Assembly: GCA_948146395.1 (NCBI GenBank)
Contig: OX411547.1
Span: 35,299,868 to 35,363,867 of the forward strand
Direction: 5' to 3'
Length of the DNA: 64,000 nt
From: Fragum whitleyi
Lineage: Eukaryota; Mollusca; Bivalvia; Cardiida; Cardiidae
The notes beneath the pieces were generated by a model. That model was not told the DNA's origin and did no database searches. It worked only from the letters and a program-made list of their open reading frames with translations. Below, piece after piece: positions 12,201 through 22,600 of this stretch. Each line of letters opens with the position of its first letter. Within the stretch, counting starts at the first letter, position 1. The position numbers and the translations under genes are program-made.

Positions 12201-14592
12201 TCTGTAGGGCCAATGCCAGAGGATTCCGAGATGTATTTCGCGCGTTTATTTTTTGCATTTTCTTTTATCCTGTCAATCATATTCTTTTCTCTCGGCGTTG
12301 AGGAAAATTTCTTGGTTTTCTTAGATTTCTTTTTGGGTTCAAGTGGTCGCATTAAAGCGCCACAAACACACGCATTGAATATTATGCCAGCTATAATAAA
12401 AAGTGCGTTTTTCCAGTCGTACTCGTCCAATAAAAACTTTGTTAACGGTGCAAATATGAAGGTCCCTATTCCTGATCCACACACAGCGATCCCTGTTGCA
12501 AGCGCTCGTCTTCTCTCAAAATAGTATCCAACACTAACGATTGAAGGGAGATAAATCATGCCAAATCCGAATCCTGAAATGAATGATGTGCGTCCCATTT
12601 ATTACGTGTTTGAAAGGATCGTATTACTTATCTTTTAAAACTTCAGTCGATTCACATGTTTTTACAGATTTTTATTAAGGCAAGTAGTTTTATTTCTTTA
12701 CCTTTTTTAACTAAATTGTTTCAAAATGATTTCATGACTCATACTGGATACTGTTGATATTTACATTTGTGATGAGGCAAGGAAATAATTAATCAGCGAA
12801 CGTTTGTTTGCAACAGCTGTGGTGTGAGCAGCTGTTCCAAGAATAGTGCGAAATTTCTGTTGTACGAGGCATTCAGAATCAAACAATCAAGTTCTATATT
12901 AATGTTTGAGTATGAATGTAGATTGCATAAGACGTAGTTCTTTGCTTCACCAATTTAAAATATAAATAATCGTAATTACATCAAGCGGATTTACCGAAAA
13001 TGTTGCAGCAATTACATAGTCTTACTTTAGGATAATAATCTTATAAGCCTGTGCCTTTTTAAGATAGCATAATACTACAACAAAAAGTGTATTTTTACAT
13101 ATACATACAGGGGCAATACAAAAGGGGTAAAGCTTGTCTAAATTCATAATTTCACCATGAAAACCTTATTTTAAGCCTATGCTGTTGTACTTATTTGAAT
13201 CGTCTCGATGAGACGTTTCAAATGAGTACCAACAACATATGGCTTAAGTAAGGACTATAGAAATATTCAAATTTGAAATTCAAAATACCCCCTCTATCTG
13301 TAGTTCTGCATGTAAGGAGGGTTTTTCGTGTAAATGAATAGCTTACCCCCTAAAACGCCATACGTAAGGATCAGTATGTCAATATTTGGTGAGAACATGG
13401 CCAAAACGAACGCAATCGTTGAGATGACGCCTCCCGTCATAGCCACTGGTCTGCACCCAAACTTATTGGTCAGCCCACTCACAATTGGACCTGTAATCAG
13501 ACAAAATGACTACAATTATAATAGATTTATAATATTTGGATTAATCAATGCTCGATGAAAACGAAAATAACGCCCGAGTTTGTAGATTAATTCATTAATT
13601 GTTAAAAATGCAATATGTCAATGGTTATAAACATATCAAATAAGAATAAAGCTAGGCAAGAGCAAGAGCCTTAACCCCACTTTACACACTCAGCGAAATT
13701 CTTATTGCCTTTGTGGTAGCTCAGGCCGTAAATGTTTGTGCATCGCGATACGGAGAAATTGTTGTAAACATCATGCGTATACTCAAATGTCGATGAAAAT
13801 GAAGTAATTTGCTGTTATTAGTTTTTTAAAAGGTTTTAAAAAGTGATTTATAATGCAACTGTTTAAAAATCGGTTTTATATATTATTTATCCATGTATTT
13901 AATGTAAATACTTTGTAACTATGTTTTATTTTTATTATTTTTTTATTTATTTATTTATTTATTTATTTATTCATTGATTTATTAAATCTAAATCTATACA
14001 CTTCCTAAAGAACAACATACGAGCTTGTGCGTGAGATTTCCAACAATTTCAAATATGGGCAAAGCAAAGACTCTGGTCAGCCTGTGCATCCGCAAAGTCT
14101 GACCAGAGTCTTCACTGTGCACCTAGTAGAGAGGTAAGGTCTTAAAGTATATGTAGACCATCAGGTAACTTTTTTGTTACAGTTTTGGCTGTCTATGCCT
14201 CTCAATGTTTGAACCTCGCCAACATTTCAAATTGTTGGAAATGTCACGCAAAGGATCATACGTGTTTTTTTTTAAATGTTGAACTTACCTGCACAAAGAT
14301 ATGTCCCACAGAGTAGTGATCCAATCAACGATACTTTACTTCTCGGTTCCCCAAAGAACTCCACAAACTCGGGTAAGAAAATGCCAAACGAGTAGCCGAT
14401 TCCATCCACAATAATGTTACAGACAAGGGACGCCATCACGATCACCCATCCCCACCCACCGTCAGGAGGGGTTGGAATATAGTTTTCCACACTGTCAAAA
14501 GAGTCATCAGACGCTTCCGACATGCCGTTTTCCACGTGACCATTTTCAGCATCTTCGACACGCCCATTTCCGTTAATTTCTTCGCCGGCCAT
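6171..14592 (-). CDS. Monocarboxylate transporter-like protein (SLC16 family), partial at the 3' end
   Basis: A 12-helix major facilitator of the plasma membrane; family members move lactate, pyruvate, thyroid hormone or other small solutes, and the substrate here cannot be told. Visible coding exons, in order: 14289-14592, 13347-13490, 11260-12573, 10685-10864, then 7530-7655 or 6171-6296. Every junction is phase 1 with GT-AG sites. Both SLC16 signatures are present: [11 protein letters not shown] before helix 1, and [18 protein letters not shown] around helices 4-5. A serine-rich cytosolic loop of about 240 residues lies between helices 6 and 7, which is long for the family. About 689 residues are covered up to the end of one alternative exon; helices 11-12 and the tail are missing and probably lie left of position 1. 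Introns hold several transposons. Family call is firm; orthology to a named member is not claimed. Confidence 0.85.
6297..7529 (-). other. Intron between the two alternative exons
   Basis: About 1.2 kb, AT-rich. I recognise no transposon in it, which is notable because nearly every other interval of this size in the window has one. I could not identify complementary docking/selector elements by eye. Confidence 0.5.
7530..7655 (-). CDS. SLC16-like exon 5a, alternative version of the helix 10 segment
   Basis: 126 bp, entered and left in phase 1. Acceptor TTTTTCAG|CAACAT, donor TGCAG|GTGAGG. With the preceding G it encodes 42 residues beginning [20 protein letters not shown] and ending GPPIAG, the conserved helix 10 region. 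The exon at 6171-6296 encodes a homologous block of the same length and phase, so one of the two is likely chosen per transcript. Including both would duplicate a transmembrane segment. Confidence 0.83.
7855..9615. mobile_element. MITE family M3, copy split by a Helentron-like insertion
   Basis: Left part 7855-8012 starts GGGGCCTGTTTTACTCAAC and contains half of the palindrome ending ACGATTCCAATGAGATATTG. Right part 9546-9615 contains TTAGGATTAATTTG and ends AAAAGTGCCCC. Together (228 bp) they align, in reverse complement, with the 245-bp copy at 1870-2114. The inserted sequence is exactly the element at 8013-9545, so it arrived later. Confidence 0.6.
8013..9545 (-). mobile_element. Helentron-like non-autonomous element, subfamily A
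   Basis: Left end AACAAG, then a perfect hairpin at 8018-8034 (AGGACCAT / ATGGTCCT), then ATCGCTCACCT. Right end: GCTCACCTTGAGCAC / GTGCTCAGGTGAGC hairpin followed by TAAAA. Read on the minus strand this is 5' TTTTAGCTCACCTGAGC and 3' GGTGAGCGAT + hairpin + CTTGTT: subterminal inverted repeats plus a 3' hairpin, as in Helentrons and their HINE dependants. The body is about nine tandem units, mostly 145 bp (GTGGCC or its equivalent at 8529, 8673, 8818, 8959, 9104, 9249, 9394), and a GACGG/ACACG microsatellite (9425-9490). It lies in an SLC16 intron and splits an older MITE. No coding capacity. Confidence 0.82.
9811..10203 (-). mobile_element. tRNA-derived SINE family S1, copy split by a MITE
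   Basis: The SINE 3' part (GTTTTAACGTCGCTTTGAAC, 9814 on) and its body and head (ATTCCTGGTATTTTTCACA at 10050, GTCGGGGATCGAACC near 10190) are separated by the M2 MITE at 9857-10025. Only the B-box half of the tRNA-like head remains. Confidence 0.6.
9857..10025. mobile_element. MITE family M2, copy 1 (nested in a SINE)
   Basis: Ends AGAGGGGGTAATA and, inverted, AAATCCCCCTTTATC. Centre is a palindrome containing CATTTGAATCGTCT and CCAATGAGTACC. Related copies lie at 13110-13300 and 62108-62277. Confidence 0.6.
10221..10329. repeat. Dispersed repeat R1, copy 1
   Basis: About 110 bp (TTCGGCGATTCTACGGAATA ... GAAGATGAC) that recurs in the same orientation at 17486-17594. It follows a truncated SINE head here. 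Class unknown. Confidence 0.6.
10361..10648 (-). mobile_element. tRNA-derived SINE family S1, full-length copy
   Basis: The minus strand starts with a 72-nt tRNA-like head (10648-10577): 7-bp acceptor stem CCGCCGT/ACGGCGG, A box TAGCGCAGTTGGTAG and B box GGTTCGATCC. A body of about 190 bp follows and the element ends in a (CAAT)n tail (TTGA repeats at 10361-10389). The anticodon arm does not pair, so this is a SINE head and not a functional tRNA gene. At least nine other copies or fragments occur in the window, in both orientations. Confidence 0.82.
10685..10864 (-). CDS. SLC16-like exon 4: helices 8-9
   Basis: 180 bp, phase 1 at both ends; acceptor ATTTTAG|GGATA, donor ACAG|GTATGC. Encodes [20 protein letters not shown] and a following hydrophobic helix, ending FGLTTG. 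It lies immediately next to a SINE (10361-10648); the intron starts only 36 bases before the tRNA-like head. Confidence 0.87.
11260..12573 (-). CDS. SLC16-like exon 3: helices 4-8 with long cytosolic loop
   Basis: 1314 bp, phase 1 at both ends; acceptor CATTTCAG|GATTC, donor GATAG|GTAAGT. It encodes the second family signature ([13 protein letters not shown]), helices 5-6, a loop rich in K, S and P of about 240 residues, then helix 7 ([20 protein letters not shown]) and helix 8. The ATG at 12598 lies upstream of the splice acceptor and is not used in this model. The loop is the least conserved part of the family and a likely site of regulation. Confidence 0.87.
13110..13300. mobile_element. 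MITE family M2, copy 2
   Basis: Ends GGGGCAATAC at left and TACCCCCTCTATC at right. Central palindrome ATTTGAATCGTCTCGATG / AGACGTTTCAAATGAGTACC. It lies in the SLC16 intron between exons 2 and 3. Confidence 0.55.
13347..13490 (-). CDS. SLC16-like exon 2: helices 3-4
   Basis: 144 bp, phase 1 at both ends. Acceptor GATTACAG|GTCC, donor GGGG|GTAAGC. Encodes [20 protein letters not shown] and the next helix, ending in TYGVLGG, which joins FGFGMIYLP of the next exon as in other SLC16 proteins. Confidence 0.87.
13938..13982. repeat. (TTTA)n microsatellite
   Basis: About eleven copies of TTTA with minor interruptions, in SLC16 intron 1. Confidence 0.85.
14021..14257. mobile_element. MITE family M1, copy in SLC16 intron 1
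   Basis: Inverted ends GAGCTTGTGCGTGAGATTTC and (inverted) GGAAATGTCACGCAAAGGATC. Internal palindrome AGACTCTGGTCAGCCTGTGC / GCAAAGTCTGACCAGAGTCT at about 14068-14114. The family recurs at 17130, 22984, 58825 and 63856. Confidence 0.65.
14289..14592 (-). CDS. SLC16-like exon 1: N-terminus to helix 2
   Basis: I favour the ATG at 14592 (AAGATGGCC, good Kozak context), giving [18 protein letters not shown]; an in-frame ATG at 14688 would add 32 residues. An acidic cytosolic N-terminus leads to the signature [16 protein letters not shown], helix 1, and the start of helix 2 ([15 protein letters not shown]). The exon ends in phase 1 at GCAG|GTAAGT. No promoter or 5' untranslated exon could be defined upstream. 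Confidence 0.85.
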
Positions 14593-15000
14593 CTTGTTAG
14601 TTTCGAATTCGTTGTTCAATAATCTACTCTGGGATCGTAATTTTTGAAGCCAATCCTTAAGCTTTGGCACTTGGCATTTCACCTTCACAGTTTGGTAAGG
14701 TCAAGAAGATAATTTCTTCGTAATCTATCGTTTAACGATTCTAAGTAAACGAAGCAGGACGCCGCCGAAAGAGCAATAACTCCTTCATCCTGTAGAATCT
14801 CAGCAGACTTGAAATCACCCTATGATCCTCTTAGGAAGTGTTAATTCGGTCGGAGATGTCAACGGCCTTATTAACTTCTACGTCTGTTGATCTTATGACA
14901 GATTGCCAACCTGCAAGTAAACAAACAGCATTGAGGGTTCAGATAGTTAAATTATATCCTAAACAGAAAGTCGACCTCATGTCATCATTTTGTCCTATGC
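14593..15000. other. Region upstream of the SLC16-like start codon
   Basis: Should contain the 5' leader or an intron before a non-coding first exon. I could not define a promoter, TATA element or transcription start. Confidence 0.4.
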
Positions 15001-15113
15001 TCAGACGACAAAACGTTGCTAATCGTTTGCAAATTATACTCCGCTTTGTATGTGCACTTTCGTAGAAAGCTGGGTATTATTTGTAAACAGTTTGCGCCCT
15101 TTTGTTATCCTGA
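15001..15113. repeat. Palindromic MITE family M4, copy 1
   Basis: GACAAAACGTTGCTAATCG ... AATTATACTCCGCTTTG, then a diverged inverted arm ending CTTTTGTTATCCTG. Better palindromes of the family are at 20505-20613, 53101-53212 and 53897-53978. Confidence 0.55.
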
Positions 15114-16279
15114 AAGTATTGCTGGTCTCATCGGTGTCGTTTAGTTGGTTTTGCTCAAATAAAGAGAGCAATCTTCTATCAAAACTATCAAGGGAGATAA
15201 CTTTACAATAGGCTATGAAAAGTCCTTGAATTTCGCCAATGTTTTATTTTAAAGTGGCGTATATCTCGGACAGTCACCGTCGATTTCAAATTTGACCGAA
15301 TTATGGTTTCCCTTTGTTTATTAATTAAAAAAGCATCGAAAATAAGGCTTGGTATCATGGAGAAGATATTGAGGGTCGACTAAACGTCATTAAAATACTG
15401 AAAATCTGGTTTTAAACGCGAGAGTTTTTCTCTAGATTTTTTTCGCGATTGTTTAAACAGGCGAAATCGAAAGCTTCGCTTATTTTTTGTATGATACAGA
15501 AATATAGAGAAAATTAACGTCCTATTGCTACAGGTACGTTCGGCCTTTTTTGTACTGTGACGTTAAAATATTCACCCATCGCTGAAATATGAACTCGCCA
15601 ATTGAAACCTCTATCAGACCCGATTGATAACGCGTCGGACCATCATTATCATTCATCGCCCCCCCCCCCCCCCCTCCACGACGGTACTTATCCCTCCGAC
15701 TATCGGTCTACCACCAATGTGGCGATAATCGTATACCTACGAGGGTTGTCCGGAAAGTTCGTAGACATCATCTAGTACATACATACTGTATGTCTATGGC
15801 TTTTTAACACTACACGTCAATATTCAATATTATTCAGAGAGCCGTTATACAAATTTTCAAGGAGATTCTCCTGTTAATAATGAAATAACATAGAATTTTG
15901 TAAAGGCATGTTGGTTGGTGCGGAGCACAAAATGACGCTGCAACGCAAAATATGACGTCGACGTAAAAATACTGCTTCCTTTAGTCGAATCTAAAAGTAA
16001 CAATTACAGGTATTTATCGATGTTTTGTCTATATCTTAACATACCCGTCATATTATGTTATGATTATAAATAGCAAGCGTTGTCTACTTTTAGAAAAAAA
16101 TATTTATTGCTTATAATCAGTGAAAAAAATAAACACCAAATTTTGCCGCTTCGTTTTGTAATCATATTACATTAATCCAAAATATCAAGGAAATTCAACT
16201 GAATTTCAAGATACCACAAATTAACAATAAGTGTTTCAATTACTGCTGGTATCTGAGGCAAATTAAGGAATGTATGTGG
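15114..16279. other. Non-coding stretch
   Basis: No gene seen. It includes a poly-C run near 15660-15675 and is otherwise AT-rich single-copy-looking sequence. Confidence 0.45.
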
Positions 16280-16412
16280 AAAAGAAGCTAAAGGCTAGGA
16301 AATGATGTAACGCTACTACCCGGGTGTGAGAAATGTCATCGGCCCATTGTTAGGTGCACCAGCCTCCGCGATATGACCGAAAGTTTGTTCAAAGTGGATT
16401 TAAACCCCATAC
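16280..16412 (+). mobile_element. SINE family S1 fragment
   Basis: Body and 3' end only: AAGGCTAGGAAATGATGTAA, then CATTGTTAGGTGCACCAGCC, then GTTCAAAGTGGATTTAAACC. The tRNA-like head is missing or unrecognisable. Confidence 0.65.
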
Positions 16413-16902
16413 AAACAAACAAAACACAAACAGACCCGATGGCGCGAAAATTAACCGATGCAAAATTTCGTCGATGTACAGTAACTCTTTCGATTATATC
16501 AGGCATAAATTGTCAAAAGTGTTGCTGCATGGAGAATATGGAGCACAAAGCTCGGAGTTGTAGTAGTAGTTAAATGTTGATTTTGTTTATTTGTAAATTT
16601 CAACTTCGGTCTTATAAGAATATATTTATATTTGTACCGTATTATTTTGAAGAACTTTCAAATTTTGGTTTACTCGGTGTAGATCAGCTTAAAGATTTAT
16701 TTTGCTTACATGCAACATTTCATCATCCAAACGTACTAAGATGTCCTTATTACATACCTAGTGATGCAAGAAATACAAATCGTAAAATAGTGTCAAACTG
16801 AGATATATGAAAAATTAAATTACGTACGTTACACTGTCAAGAAAAAAGCACACTTTCATAACCATCTTGTTCGAAAGAAACATTTTTCCATTGACTTTCT
16901 TC

Positions 16903-16967
16903 GTGGGTTACCAAAATGTCGTAAATCAAGCTTTATACAATCTGTATTTACGACATTTTGGTCACCC
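16903..16967. repeat. Inverted repeat
   Basis: Arms GGGTTACCAAAATGTCGTAA and TTACGACATTTTGGTCACCC, one mismatch, loop about 25 bases. Confidence 0.7.
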
Positions 16968-17129
16968 AACGACTACATGACAACGACCTCTGTTTGCGCT
17001 GACACGTTTGTCTTAATTCTTTTTATTTTCCCTCTCGTTGTAATTATCAAAATATTATAAAATAGATATTCATAAAATCAATTTCAAATATAACTATTAT
17101 TTAAAAGGCATTATTATCAATATTGAAAT

Positions 17130-17348
17130 GAGCCTGCACTAGACATTTCCAACAAATTCACGTGTGCCAAGCAAACCCCTCTGGTCAGCCTGTGCATCTG
17201 CACAGTCTGACCACAGTCTTTGACTATGCGCTCTAATTATTAGAATAGGTTTGAGCACTTTCCAGACTGTCAGCGAATATTCGTAGTTTTGTTTGATTGT
17301 AGGCTGCCTCGCACATGTGAAATTGTTGGAAATGTCACGCACAGGCTC
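17130..17348. mobile_element. MITE family M1, copy 2
   Basis: Starts GAGCCTGCACTAGACATTTC and ends GGAAATGTCACGCACAGGCTC. Internal palindrome CTGGTCAGCCTGTGCATCTG / TGCACAGTCTGACCACAG. Confidence 0.7.
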
Positions 17349-17485
17349 AGGTGAACATGGTTTGTTATATTACTTCACAACTGACAATGATCAAGATCAC
17401 ATTAAACGTTACATTTTTTTATTTATTTATTCATTTTTGTTTTGTTTTGTTTTTCCCCCGTTGTTTTGTATCGCAAATCGGGAAC

Positions 17486-17594
17486 CGTCGGCGATTCTAC
17501 GGAATAGACCTTGGGAATAATAAGGGTACAGCAATGAAAGCGCGTCATATCGCGCGTGGTTTTTTATGACATCACAAACATTAATGAAGATGAC
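17486..17594. repeat. Dispersed repeat R1, copy 2
   Basis: GTCGGCGATTCTACGGAATA to GAAGATGAC; matches 10221-10329 over its length with scattered changes. An imperfect inverted repeat follows at 17624-17680 (ATTATATAATTTGATAAC / TCAAATTACAACATG). Confidence 0.6.
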
Positions 17595-17699
17595 ATTGCA
17601 AAAAAAGAGAAAGGTTTAAACTGGGCATTATATAATTTGATAACAAAACAGACTGTTTTGTTTTCAAATTACAACATGCCAAAAAGATCTCCACCGACG

Positions 17700-18526
17700 A
17701 TCGGAAAGCTTTATATGAATGTGTTATTTCTTCAAGCGCATTGACAAAAGTACCGCCAGAAGCCGAATTACCTATATAATGACTCAAAATTCACACACTT
17801 ACGTCCGACGTACTTTTCAGTTTACGAAAACGTCCGAGCGATGTTCCGAATGCTGTGTCGCCTGTTTTAGCACAGCAGTTGCGACAAATATGATACACTT
17901 AGTCCCAAAATTACTTAATCTACAAAGGTATTGATTTGAATTATCGAAAAAAAAATTATTTTTTTTCATAGATTTTAAATTTGTCACGTAGATCTAGAAG
18001 AGTAGAAAGCCTGACTTCACATCCCACTGACATTTCTAACTCGAAAGTCAACAGTTTTTATCACCAGAACCGGAATTAATAAAATCGATATTTTTGCACA
18101 TACATGTTAGTGGTTTTGTTGCATTAAATATGTGGTCATCTGCGCGAGTGAAGTTTCTATGAAATTGATAGCTTCTCCTCAAATAAAGATAAGTAGACCG
18201 ATAGGATATGGTGGTATGCGTTGATCATTGTTGAAGCAACGAAACTTTGGCTGTTTGATTGTTTATCGTTTATCGGTATTTTAGACATGTTTTGTGGCAC
18301 CCGTTCTCCGAACTGGGCCAATCTGGAGACTCTGAAAAACAAATATTTGAAAAAGAAAGTCCAAGTTACCGCCAACAAGTAGTCGCGTTTCAAAAAAAGT
18401 AATTATACCGGAAGACATACTGCTGATTTTACATTAAGTGTAGTAGCCAAGTGCGGAAAGTTTATATTAGCTATAGTTACGGCGGTTAGGTCGCCCTCGA
18501 ACGCTCTGCTTTTTTTATTATTATTA

Positions 18527-18561
<35 letters not shown>

Positions 18562-20500
18562 TATTTTTGTGTCCGTGACCATATGTTTTGCAGATAAATG
18601 ACTTTAAATTTCGCCGAGAGGTATTTTGTGACGGAGGTCAAGTGACGAGGCCAGCGACCCATCAGTTGTCGTCTTTCTGTAATGTTTTTCGGTGGTTTAT
18701 CGGGGATTAACGATAGAGTATCATTTTGATCCCTTACCAGTGAATTCATCCTATACTTATACTCCACTTTCGTTCAATTCATTCTAACTAGCGTCATCTA
18801 AGCGTAGCCCCTCAAAAAAAAGAGGCGTAATCGTTCAGACGCTGCATAGAAATCACGTGCAAAATGACTCACTTTGAAAAAAAGTTGTCCTAATATCGTC
18901 ACAATTTGTTTCATGTTTGCATTAAATGAATAGAATAAACGTTTGTTTTCCGAGTAAGATCGATTAATATTTTATAGCGTCAACAGCAAAAGCTCTATTT
19001 TCACTCGTTGCTCCGCTTTTTTTGTTCACTCAATGAAATATGAATCGATCCAGGTCAATATATCTGGACCTATGAGAAAAAATTGAAAATTGCAAAGGAT
19101 TAAACAGTTATCTATGATAACAATTTGACATGGCTAAACATCGTAATCTATCAAATACAAAAATGATAAGTGATAACATAGTGTCAAATCATCGCTGCAG
19201 TTTGGTAAATAATACATATCTCAGTGGCGACTTTAAACATCTAACCTAGATACATTTAAATCTGTGAAATTTAGCATTCGAATGTATATCGGTCACCTAA
19301 GGAGCATTTATGAAAGTGATTGTCTAGGCCAATAAAGGCATAATTTGTATTAAATCAAAAGTATTTTAAAGCCTGATTAAGTATCACCTTACCACAAATC
19401 CCCTGAAATTTGCGCGGAATCAACCATTCATGTTTCTGAGAAGAGACACCATTTTTTCACGCCCTTATTAGTCATATTTTTCCCGTGTAAAAATTTTCTA
19501 AACAAATCCGATAGATGTTCACTATACGTACTTGGCTAAAATTCAAGAAGTAACAGCCTCATCATGTTGAAGCCTTTGGAATAATAAGATTCAATATGGT
19601 AATGCATGAAATGAAAGACTGATATTCAAAAATTTAGCGAAAATCATTCTGAAAAATAAAGCAACTACATGTACTAACGCCTTAAAAATTATTCTTCAAT
19701 TTCGAGCCAACTATTTACACATGTGAATTCCGCATGTTTGTCTTATTCAATCAAAGTCAGCTATAAACTTCATATCATAACAAGCAAAAATGAAAGATTA
19801 TTCGCGGAAAGTAACGATTTTGTAATTTATAAACTCAAAATAAATAGACTGGATCCCTGACTGATCTTGTCGCTTAGAAAAAATAAGTTACAAAATTATT
19901 GAAATAACTCATTTTAAATGTCAATGCCCACGGGCCATTCTTATTCGTCTGAAAATAGACACATTTCCGGACCTAAGAACAAGTTTTGTATTTTTTTAAT
20001 GAAAAACTGTGAAAGAGCAGCTTTAAAACAACACTTTTTTTCTCGTTTTCAAGGGTAGTAAACAGATTATACCGTTTCATCTGAATGTATATAAATATTA
20101 TTGAAAAAAAAAATATAAAGGAATCATTATCTTTTTATAACTTGTTAAGTGTAAAATTTGAATTTATCTGCACAAAAGAAAATCTTTATAACATATTTTC
20201 GGTGCAGTGCGTCATAAACACTCTTTTATATTTATTACTCAATAGCCTTTGAGGGTCCTTAAGTATCACTTTGGCCGCACTTGATAGGCTATTGTCGCAT
20301 GGCCTACTTTTCGTTACAGCTGTCATCGTGGAGATGTAAGAAAATGACTCTGCGAACAACTGCTGATGAAAAATCAGCAAGAATGAACAAGATATGAAAT
20401 TGATTATATGAGCATGTGCCTGACATTTTCAAAAATTTCACATGTACGCGAGCATCATTCATTGACAAGTGTAGACAAGTACACAATGACCTGTCTTGCG
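17700..20500. other. Non-coding stretch
   Basis: I see no gene or clear transposon. There is a TTA microsatellite at 18512-18562. Open frames here are short and show no domain. Confidence 0.45.
18512..18562. repeat. (TTA)n microsatellite
   Basis: Interrupted run of TTA units. Confidence 0.85.
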
Positions 20501-20504
20501 TTCA

Positions 20505-20613
20505 GTGTGACAAAACGGTATAAAACAGTTTACAAATTATACCTCGATTTGCACGCAAGTGCGCGTGCAAAGCGAGGTATAATTTCCAAACAGTTTGCAC
20601 TTTTTTCCATCCT
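20505..20613. repeat. Palindromic MITE family M4, copy 2
   Basis: Arms AATTATACCTCGATTTGCAC and GTGCAAAGCGAGGTATAATT around GCAAGTGC, with outer repeats ACAGTTTACAAA / CCAAACAGTTTGC. It explains most of the 138-codon open frame at 20408-20824, which I therefore do not call a gene. Confidence 0.7.
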
Positions 20614-22600
20614 GGTCGATTGCATATCATACACGGCGAAGTCATTCTTAACACGGAAAACTGCCGCCATAGTACAGTGGGTGACGCAACAGTTTACAAA
20701 TCCTAAATTAAGATGTCATAGGTTGATCCTCGGTGACGTCAGATATCCTTTCCGATATCCCACCAATAGGATGATCATTGTAAACCTAAGTGGGACAACA
20801 ACTTGGGGCTTGAAAAGAATGTAATAATTGAACAAGGTGAAGAATACCAGGAATCTAATTAATAATTATCGTAACAGGTTCACAACACAGTATTTTCAGC
20901 GCTTTGGTTTTAAAGCAAATTTGTCAATTTTTTTCCCCACGGTTTCGTTTTAACAAGTGTTACACTATATAGGATATATGAAAGCTTTTAAAAAATTATT
21001 CTAAGATAACATCAACTTAAAAGTGAACCCTGTCAATGTAAACTTATGATGCCAGCCAGACGGCCTCTAGCTTGCTTAGCACATAACTATACAAAACAGT
21101 CCTAGTGTCTAACGATCCTCGTAAAAGTGCAACGTGTCAATAGTGTAGTGAATGTGTCTTGAAATTACGGAAGCGTTAATTGGAATTCGCTTACTAAAGT
21201 TTGTATGACCAGTGAAAGCTTTTAAGGTATCTGCATTAGGAAGACCACAACAATGAAACAAGTTAATCCCGTCAATGTAAACTACTGATGCCAGCCAGAC
21301 GGCCTCTAAATTGTTTATTGCATCCCTTACATAATAGTTCGAATTTCTTACTGTCCTTGTAGAAGGGTAGTCCTAGGTTCATGATAACGAAAAACAAACA
21401 AACGCGCCACAAATGGTTCCCTGCATTACCCATTGTACTGTATCTAATACGGGTTTCAAACTTGGGGCGCTCGCTTATGCTTCGTTATCCTGAACACGAG
21501 ACTTCGTTCAGATTACAAAACGGTGGAACATTTTCTTAACTTTCATATTGACTGGAATTTCATATGCTACCCATCGGGCGAGAGAGGACCAACTGGGTAG
21601 CGCGTATTTCAGCATCAACCATAGTCAGACAGCGAAGTCTGCACATCTGACTAGAGGCAATACTTTTCAAATATTTATTCAATAAAAAGGTGATCCTTAT
21701 TCGGGCGACGGGCTGCCGCATTGAAAATCCAGTTGATTCATTTATACGTTCACGAATGATCGAAAAATCGTTCTTTTTAAGCTCTAATTATGTGGTGTTG
21801 ACGTCCATCAGCGACATTCTTTGACCAATTCGCACGTGTTTGCTATGCAACGTTCATTTGTCACATAACTCATTGGGCTCTGCTTAGATGACATCAGATA
21901 TAGAGAAATGAACGCAAGCGAGGCGTCATTTTTTATAATTTCACTTATTAGGCGGTGAGTTTATCTAAGTAATAATATACCGTTTTACTACATTAAACCA
22001 CATAAAGCATTAGAGAAAGAGTTTTATCCCGTGCTTGTGCGTATTAAAAGTTTTTCCGTCACGCCCTTGTCATATACGTTTTGCACTTCACATGCAGAAT
22101 TCTTTTCGAAGTTATCGTTCAGCCCACAGGCAGCACGATAGAAGGCTTTCGTACGAGGGCAATCCTCAATTTTCAAAATAAATAAAACGATTTTTGGCTT
22201 TCCCGACTCAAATCCTCATGATTCAGCATGTATATAAGCATATAATTGCAATCCAATAAAATAAAGAATTCTGATTGGTTTAAATCGCATCACGTGGGGA
22301 AATCAATTGCACTTTATTTCTGTATAAACTGCAATAGGTCTTTCAGGAAACCCCCGACCTTCGATCTGCAAGTCCTGTGTTGTAGGAACTAGAGTTAACC
22401 TAGTTCCCGATTATCAATGCAAACTTACTATTTAATCTAATTTGAATTACGATATTTTCGAAAGAATTTACGATTACAAGCAAAAAGTTCTGATTCTGAA
22501 CCGACGTATCTATACGCACAGAAAGTAGACTTGAAGCTTAAATGTTTGGACGAGTATTTTGATAGTTTCTTCGATCTCGATGATTGTAATTATAAGGAAC
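20614..22600. other. Non-coding stretch with a short direct repeat
   Basis: Segments at about 21028-21085 and 21269-21325 share GTCAATGTAAACT and GATGCCAGCCAGACGGCCTC, a direct repeat roughly 240 bp apart. No gene recognised. Confidence 0.5.

Noticed and set aside
20408..20824. 138-codon open frame
   Set aside because: Overlaps an M1-like end and an M4 palindrome; no domain.
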